Below, piece after piece: positions 60,250 through 64,000 of a DNA stretch of 64,000 nucleotides. The notes under the pieces are model-generated. The model did no database searches. It was not told the DNA's origin and was given only the letters and a program-made list of their open reading frames with translations. The DNA comes from Saccopteryx bilineata (Eukaryota; Chordata; Mammalia; Chiroptera; Emballonuridae), in assembly GCF_036850765.1 (NCBI RefSeq), contig NC_089492.1, positions 170,188,296 through 170,252,295 of the forward strand, in the 5' to 3' direction. A program made the position numbers and the translations under genes. Within the stretch, counting starts at the first letter, position 1. Every line of letters begins with the position of its first letter.

Positions 60250-60680
60250 GTGAGATATTCTGAGCATGGCTTTTAAGGTCTATAATGACAAAGGAAGTAA
60301 CAGAAAAGGCAAATACGGCCTAAAAGAAGTCAGGAAATACAAGCTTTTGGCTCCAGCACCCTAAAGGGCTTCATAGGAATCCATCAGGGCCCTGCTCCAG
60401 AGTGGAAAGAAAGGTCATTGAACTGAAGGCCCCACTGGTTGACACACCTGTGCTGTGGAAAGAAGGACACAAGAACGTAAGCTGCCCCCTTGCTCCATGG
60501 AGGGAGGGTTCAGTCTCTTCTAGCCCTGCTCCAGCTACCTGTGACCTGACCTTGCCCAGCATGCTGGGAATTGCCACTGAAGGCCCAAGGACATTGTTCA
60601 CGAGCGTAAGTAGCAGATACACTAATCTCATTTCTTGTAAACACAAGGGCCATCAACTATGCCTCGCTTGAATATTTGAA
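60250..60680 (+). pseudogene. Class I ERV gag nucleocapsid remnant
   Basis: From about 60255 the frame reads AFKVYNDKGSNRKGKY and then the PSGP/ERKVIELK stretch, and VLWKEGHKNVSCPLAP, a zinc knuckle with its first Cys lost. It aligns by eye with 3400-3680 on the opposite strand. It stands after RT, where RNase H or integrase would be expected, so an internal rearrangement is inferred. Confidence 0.65.
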
Positions 60681-60940
60681 TTTTATTTATCCCTCAAAGA
60701 TCTCTACTGTGGGTATTGACAGTTTGATTTTGTTACTTTATTTAATGTGTAGTGTCTCTGTTATTCCTCTTGTCTCAATGCCCCATGCCTATTGTAGGCT
60801 GGAACCTGCTGCTAATCTCAGCTAGAAGCAGTGGTCACTAGAACTTAAACTCTAACTGCAAAGTGTAGGAATGTAACCAACCTTTTCCTAATTACTTGCA
60901 GGATTTACAGATCACTCAGAAAACTGTTCAAAGACTGTCC
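60681..60940 (+). other. ERV internal sequence, not assigned
   Basis: Probably ERV pol, but too decayed for a domain call. I see nothing else. Confidence 0.3.
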
Positions 60941-60949
60941 AAGAGGCAC

Positions 60950-61080
60950 TTCCAGCATTAGATCACTCAAGGACTGACTTTCACATGGGCAGGTCCACAC
61001 ACTGTAATCCTGACAACTCCCACTGCTGCTAAAGTAGAAAAACGACATGCCTTACTCCAACCACAAACCTGAAGCTGGTT
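60950..61080 (+). pseudogene. ERV integrase C-terminal remnant
   Basis: TFTWAGPHTVILTTPTAAKV matches the GPY/F-type end of gammaretroviral integrase. The residues before and after are broken. Confidence 0.65.
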
Positions 61081-61470
61081 GGTCTATGTATGGAAAATAT
61101 ATGAAAAAACTAAGGACTCTTTTAATCAGGCTTTTGGGAAAGGGAAACTAGGATAAAAAGAAAGTCAACTTAATTGTCACGAAAGGTTAAAGAGTTTTAA
61201 ATCAAGAGTTCTGACTAGAAAGAAATTGTATGGTTTTGATAATAGAAGGCATAAGGTATGGAAATACTTTTGAAAGAAAAAGCAAATTGTTATGAAGGCT
61301 AGTTATTTCTAGATAAGAAATTGCATGAAAGCTGAAGGTTTATGTAAGTTGTAGAAAGTTTGTGCAGGTTATAGGAGGTTTGTACTTAGAAAAAAGAATT
61401 TGTACAGTCAGAAAACTGGTTTTCAAATAATCAGCCACCCTAGCTAACAATCCTCTACTCTCCCCACTTA
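61081..61470 (+). other. A-rich ERV pol-env spacer
   Basis: A/G-rich sequence with no domain that I can name. Confidence 0.4.
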
Positions 61471-61473
61471 GTA

Positions 61474-62640
61474 AGATGACTCTTTCCTCCACCCTGACCA
61501 TCTGGAGCTCAGAAACAGAGAAACAAAACCGACTCCTTGCCCTTCTATTCTCTATTCACCTCTCAACCTGCCTCATCCAATCAAAGGCTTTCTACTTGTG
61601 TGGGACCAACACTGTTGGGCAGATAAAATATATTATGCTCACTTTGTTAAAGATGGTGCTGCCCATACAGAAGCCGTCGCCCAGGTGATATGAATGTGTA
61701 TTGGGGGCAGGCTGTGGGCAGGCAGGCTTTGTTTTAGGACTAAGCCTTTCCCACCCTTTTTGATGTGGGGTGGTACAATCCCATCATGCCTCAGATAAGT
61801 GACTTTGTATTAGAGACTTCCCTATTTTGTATATTGGAATAAAGGTCTGGATTTCTACATTATAAAATGGGGGCAGAATGGGAGCTTACTCTCTTGGATC
61901 CTGAGATTATTATTAGAGGAGAAAGCAGAGAGGAGAGCAGAGAAAGGCACATGGAGGAGGCCAGGAGAAGCAGCCAAGATGGTGGAGTGTTGAGTGAGAA
62001 GCCAGTTTGTGCAGGGAGAAGGAAGGAGATGGGAAACAGAGGTAAATAAGGCTAGTGAGCTAGAAACCTTTGATTCTAGGAAACTCGGATAAGTCAGTAG
62101 CTTTGTGAGCACTGAATGTGAGTGGGCTTTGGAGCCCAGTGTGTGTTTTTACTTGCCCACCGGGTACAAGCTAGGATTAAAGATGATGGCCCACCAGTTT
62201 TTGGCTCCTTTGTTTCTTTACCGACTGTCTGAATCCAATGTGAACCTGCATTGGCCGGGCTACTGTGATGGTGGCTGTTCCTACTGGCTTTACAAACACC
62301 TATATGTGTCTCCTTACTAATTGGACAGAAACCCCTAATCTATCTCACCCCAAATATCAACCTAATCCCACCCCATGAGCCTCTTTCAATTCCTAGTACA
62401 CTACCTGTCAATCTAAGAACCAAACGAGCTATATAAGTAATCCCTATTCATATTGCTTTAGAAATCTCTACAAAAGTAGGTCTAGGGGCAGGGGGACTGG
62501 CTACTTCCCTGTCTTATTCCTATTCACTTGCTCTCTCTCTCTCTCTGAAGCCCAGCGAATTCATAAACATGGAATCAGTGGTGTCACACAAACTAGGTGT
62601 CTTGACTATTGCCTTTCATTGCTCCACTCACTCTCCTATT
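61474..62640 (+). pseudogene. Class I ERV env remnant, split by solo LTR
   Basis: Frame 61476-61612 ends with FYLCGTNT. After the solo LTR at 61613-62294 it continues as YMCLLTNWTETPNL (about 62300-62340), a pattern like the C-terminal part of gammaretrovirus-like surface protein. A hydrophobic, Gly-rich stretch follows at about 62480-62520, where a fusion peptide would lie, but it is broken. Stops and shifts show this Env is dead. Confidence 0.65.
61613..62294 (+). mobile_element. Solo LTR of the non-autonomous family
   Basis: A 682-bp LTR of the same family as 51776-52484, TGTTGGGCAG...TTTACA, with an exact 5-bp duplication AACAC (61608-61612 and 62295-62299). TATAAAA lies at about 61862. 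Confidence 0.95.
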
Positions 62641-63850
62641 TATTTTTCTAACTTTTAGCCCCTGCCTCTTACATTTGTTCACTAGTTTCTTACAGAACTG
62701 CATGCAGACCTTTGCCAATCAGAAAATTGGAAAAATCTACCTAACACTACACACCTAACCCTAAAACCTGCCCTCACGAAACAGAAAAATCTGAAACCCT
62801 ATATCAGCAAAGCTCCTAAATTCTATTTTTCAATCTTTACAGGTCCCCTAACCCTAAAGCTCTCCTGTATCCCTGAAGAACTAGGAGAATAAATAGCATT
62901 CACCTCTTAATGCTTCTCAATCTTTTCACATAGTAAGGGGACAAGTACTCTGGGTTTTCTTGGCTGAAGAAGAGCCTACAAACAGACATGAAACATTTCC
63001 TTTAGCTCAAGCTAACTGCTCTCTCCAGGGCTGCCAGGAAAAATATCTGTAAACTTCACCCACCCCTCCCCCCGCTATACAACCCTACTTATCTCTGCAT
63101 TCCTAATCTCCAAATACTTGCCTCTTTCTTTATCAAGTTCCTACAGGCCCGGATGAGAGAAATCTCTAGGATTACCTACAATCAAATGCTCCTACACTCC
63201 TATTCCCCAATACCCCAAAGAGAATTTCATGAAGGAAATATCAAATAGGTAGGGATGACAGCAGGAAGAAGCCCAAGCTGGTGAGCTCTTGCTCAAACCA
63301 GATGAACCCTTGCTCAAGCTGGTGACCTCGGGGTCTTGAACCTGGGTCTTCCACATCCCAGTTTGACGCTTTATCCCCTGTGCCAACACCCAGTCAGGCC
63401 CCCTTCCTTTTAAACCACACATATTCAGTCCTTCTAAAAACTTACACCAAATGGTTCCCTATTTCTAAAAATCTCCATATGTCCTACCATTCAAGAGGAA
63501 CCAGATCAGCACGTCTCATGAGGCTCATCCAGGAGACCATATACCACCATGTCACTCTGTTTATTTGGCACTCACTTGCAGCAAGCAATGCACAATTATT
63601 ACCTCGCAAATTTTTTTTACTTCCTCACTCAGGTTTTCAGAGACATCACCTGGTTCAGACCTTACAGCATGGAAATTGATGACCTCCTTAACTGGATGAG
63701 GGACTTGGCTTGGCAAGGTTTCCTTTTTGAGTTTACTCCAGAAGCAATAATTTTCCAATTTTTTTCTCCCTTTTTTCCTCATCACCCCTTATAGTATATT
63801 ATAAAATTAATAACTGCCTTTCTTTTATATGTAACCACAGAGCTGATAAA
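62641..63850 (+). other. ERV env-like sequence, decayed
   Basis: Pieces of a possible Env are seen (NWKNLP near 62730, FTGPLTLKLSC near 62840), but the order relative to the part before is unclear. The minus-strand SINE fragment at 63265-63400 breaks it. Frames 63380-63679 and 63549-63794 have no domain I can name. Confidence 0.4.
63265..63400 (-). mobile_element. SINE fragment, reverse strand
   Basis: The minus strand reads CCTGACTGGGTGTTGGCACAG and then CAGGTTCAAGACCCC, like the SINE at 55627-56008. The tail is missing. Confidence 0.8.
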
Positions 63851-63851
63851 T

Positions 63852-64000
63852 GATAGATATGTGTATTCCAAACTGCCCTCTTCAATTCCGCTTATCTGTC
63901 AGACCTCACCCTTACTGGACTATTGCCCCTGAGACAGAGAAATTCCAAAAAGCTGAGAAGCCCTCAAGGAGGGGCTCCGGACACACTAGGACTTTTGATT
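63852..64000 (+). mobile_element. 3' LTR of class I ERV, cut by window end
   Basis: TGATAGATATGTGTATTCC through GGACTTTTGATT matches the 5' LTR from 55477, without the SINE. The LTR continues past the window. Confidence 0.9.

Larger units (their letters stand above)
57870..60250 (+). pseudogene. Gammaretrovirus-like RT, split by hAT/L1
   Basis: Reverse transcriptase pieces are readable on both sides of a hAT insertion. The first (57900-58020) has broken pieces such as LMNEVV and PLHPVVPNL. The second (59837-60031) has NPHLFGQALAQDLT and then the catalytic motif as YVNN in place of YVDD, so both catalytic Asp are lost. A thumb-like part (ILSFLGLI, TDQI) follows at 60090-60240, out of phase. 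It is dead. Confidence 0.85.
55477..64000 (+). mobile_element. Class I ERV (tRNA-Phe PBS), scrambled, 3' end cut
   Basis: The 5' LTR is 55477-56242 and the start of the 3' LTR is at about 63852, running off the window. The primer site TGGTGCTGAAACCCGGGA (56246-56263) pairs with the tRNA-Phe 3' end apart from one mismatch. Inside I can read reverse transcriptase, then Gag nucleocapsid, then integrase C-terminal and then Env pieces. This is not the standard gag-pol-env order. Later insertions are a SINE in the 5' LTR, a hAT with a nested L1 in RT, a solo LTR in Env, and a SINE near 63265. All frames are dead. Confidence 0.85.

Overview
This window looks like intergenic or intronic mammalian DNA, most probably from a bat of the horseshoe-bat kind (Rhinolophus-like, Yinpterochiroptera). 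The main reason is the SINEs: several tRNA-derived copies open with 'CCTGGCC(A/G)GTTGGCTCAG', and others resemble the bat type 'GCCTGACC..GTGGTGGC(A/G)CAGTGGATAAAGCG'. L1, MIR, L2, ERV and hAT remnants also fit a placental mammal. I find no intact host protein-coding gene, tRNA, rRNA, CRISPR array or operon. Almost every long open frame is retrotransposon sequence, its antisense shadow, or a tandem repeat that is open in several frames. Layout, 1-14.6 kb: a solo ERV2-type LTR (554-1130, minus); a class I ERV gag zinc-knuckle remnant (about 3400-3680, minus); a betaretrovirus-like pro-pol remnant (about 3960-6260, minus) broken by two SINEs; L1 3' ends at 2245-2642 and 6296-6725; then mostly unassigned DNA with one SINE, two MIRs and an old LTR. 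14.6-31 kb: an L1 with a 5' inversion (14597-17920); a large old full-length-like L1 on the minus strand (18772-28063) carrying other L1 pieces and a 47-bp hAT-like mini-element; a PRPF38B processed pseudogene (28500-29275, minus). 31-46.6 kb: unassigned DNA, an exact 57-bp tandem duplication and an L2; then an ancient minus-strand L1 split by a hAT element and by a SINE that itself carries a 7.8-kb full-length L1 (38538-46323). 46.6-55.5 kb: unassigned DNA, a 30-bp minisatellite, a MIR, a solo LTR (50896-51237), and a complete two-LTR non-autonomous element (51776-54264) whose internal region carries an unrecognised coding-like frame and no visible gag, pol or env. 55.5-64 kb: a class I ERV with a tRNA-Phe-like primer-binding site, a scrambled domain order and several later insertions; its 3' LTR runs off the window. 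The clearest story is layered insertion: target-site duplications (TSDs) let many events be ordered. The item most worth following up is the LTR-flanked, non-retroviral reading frame at 52495-53220.
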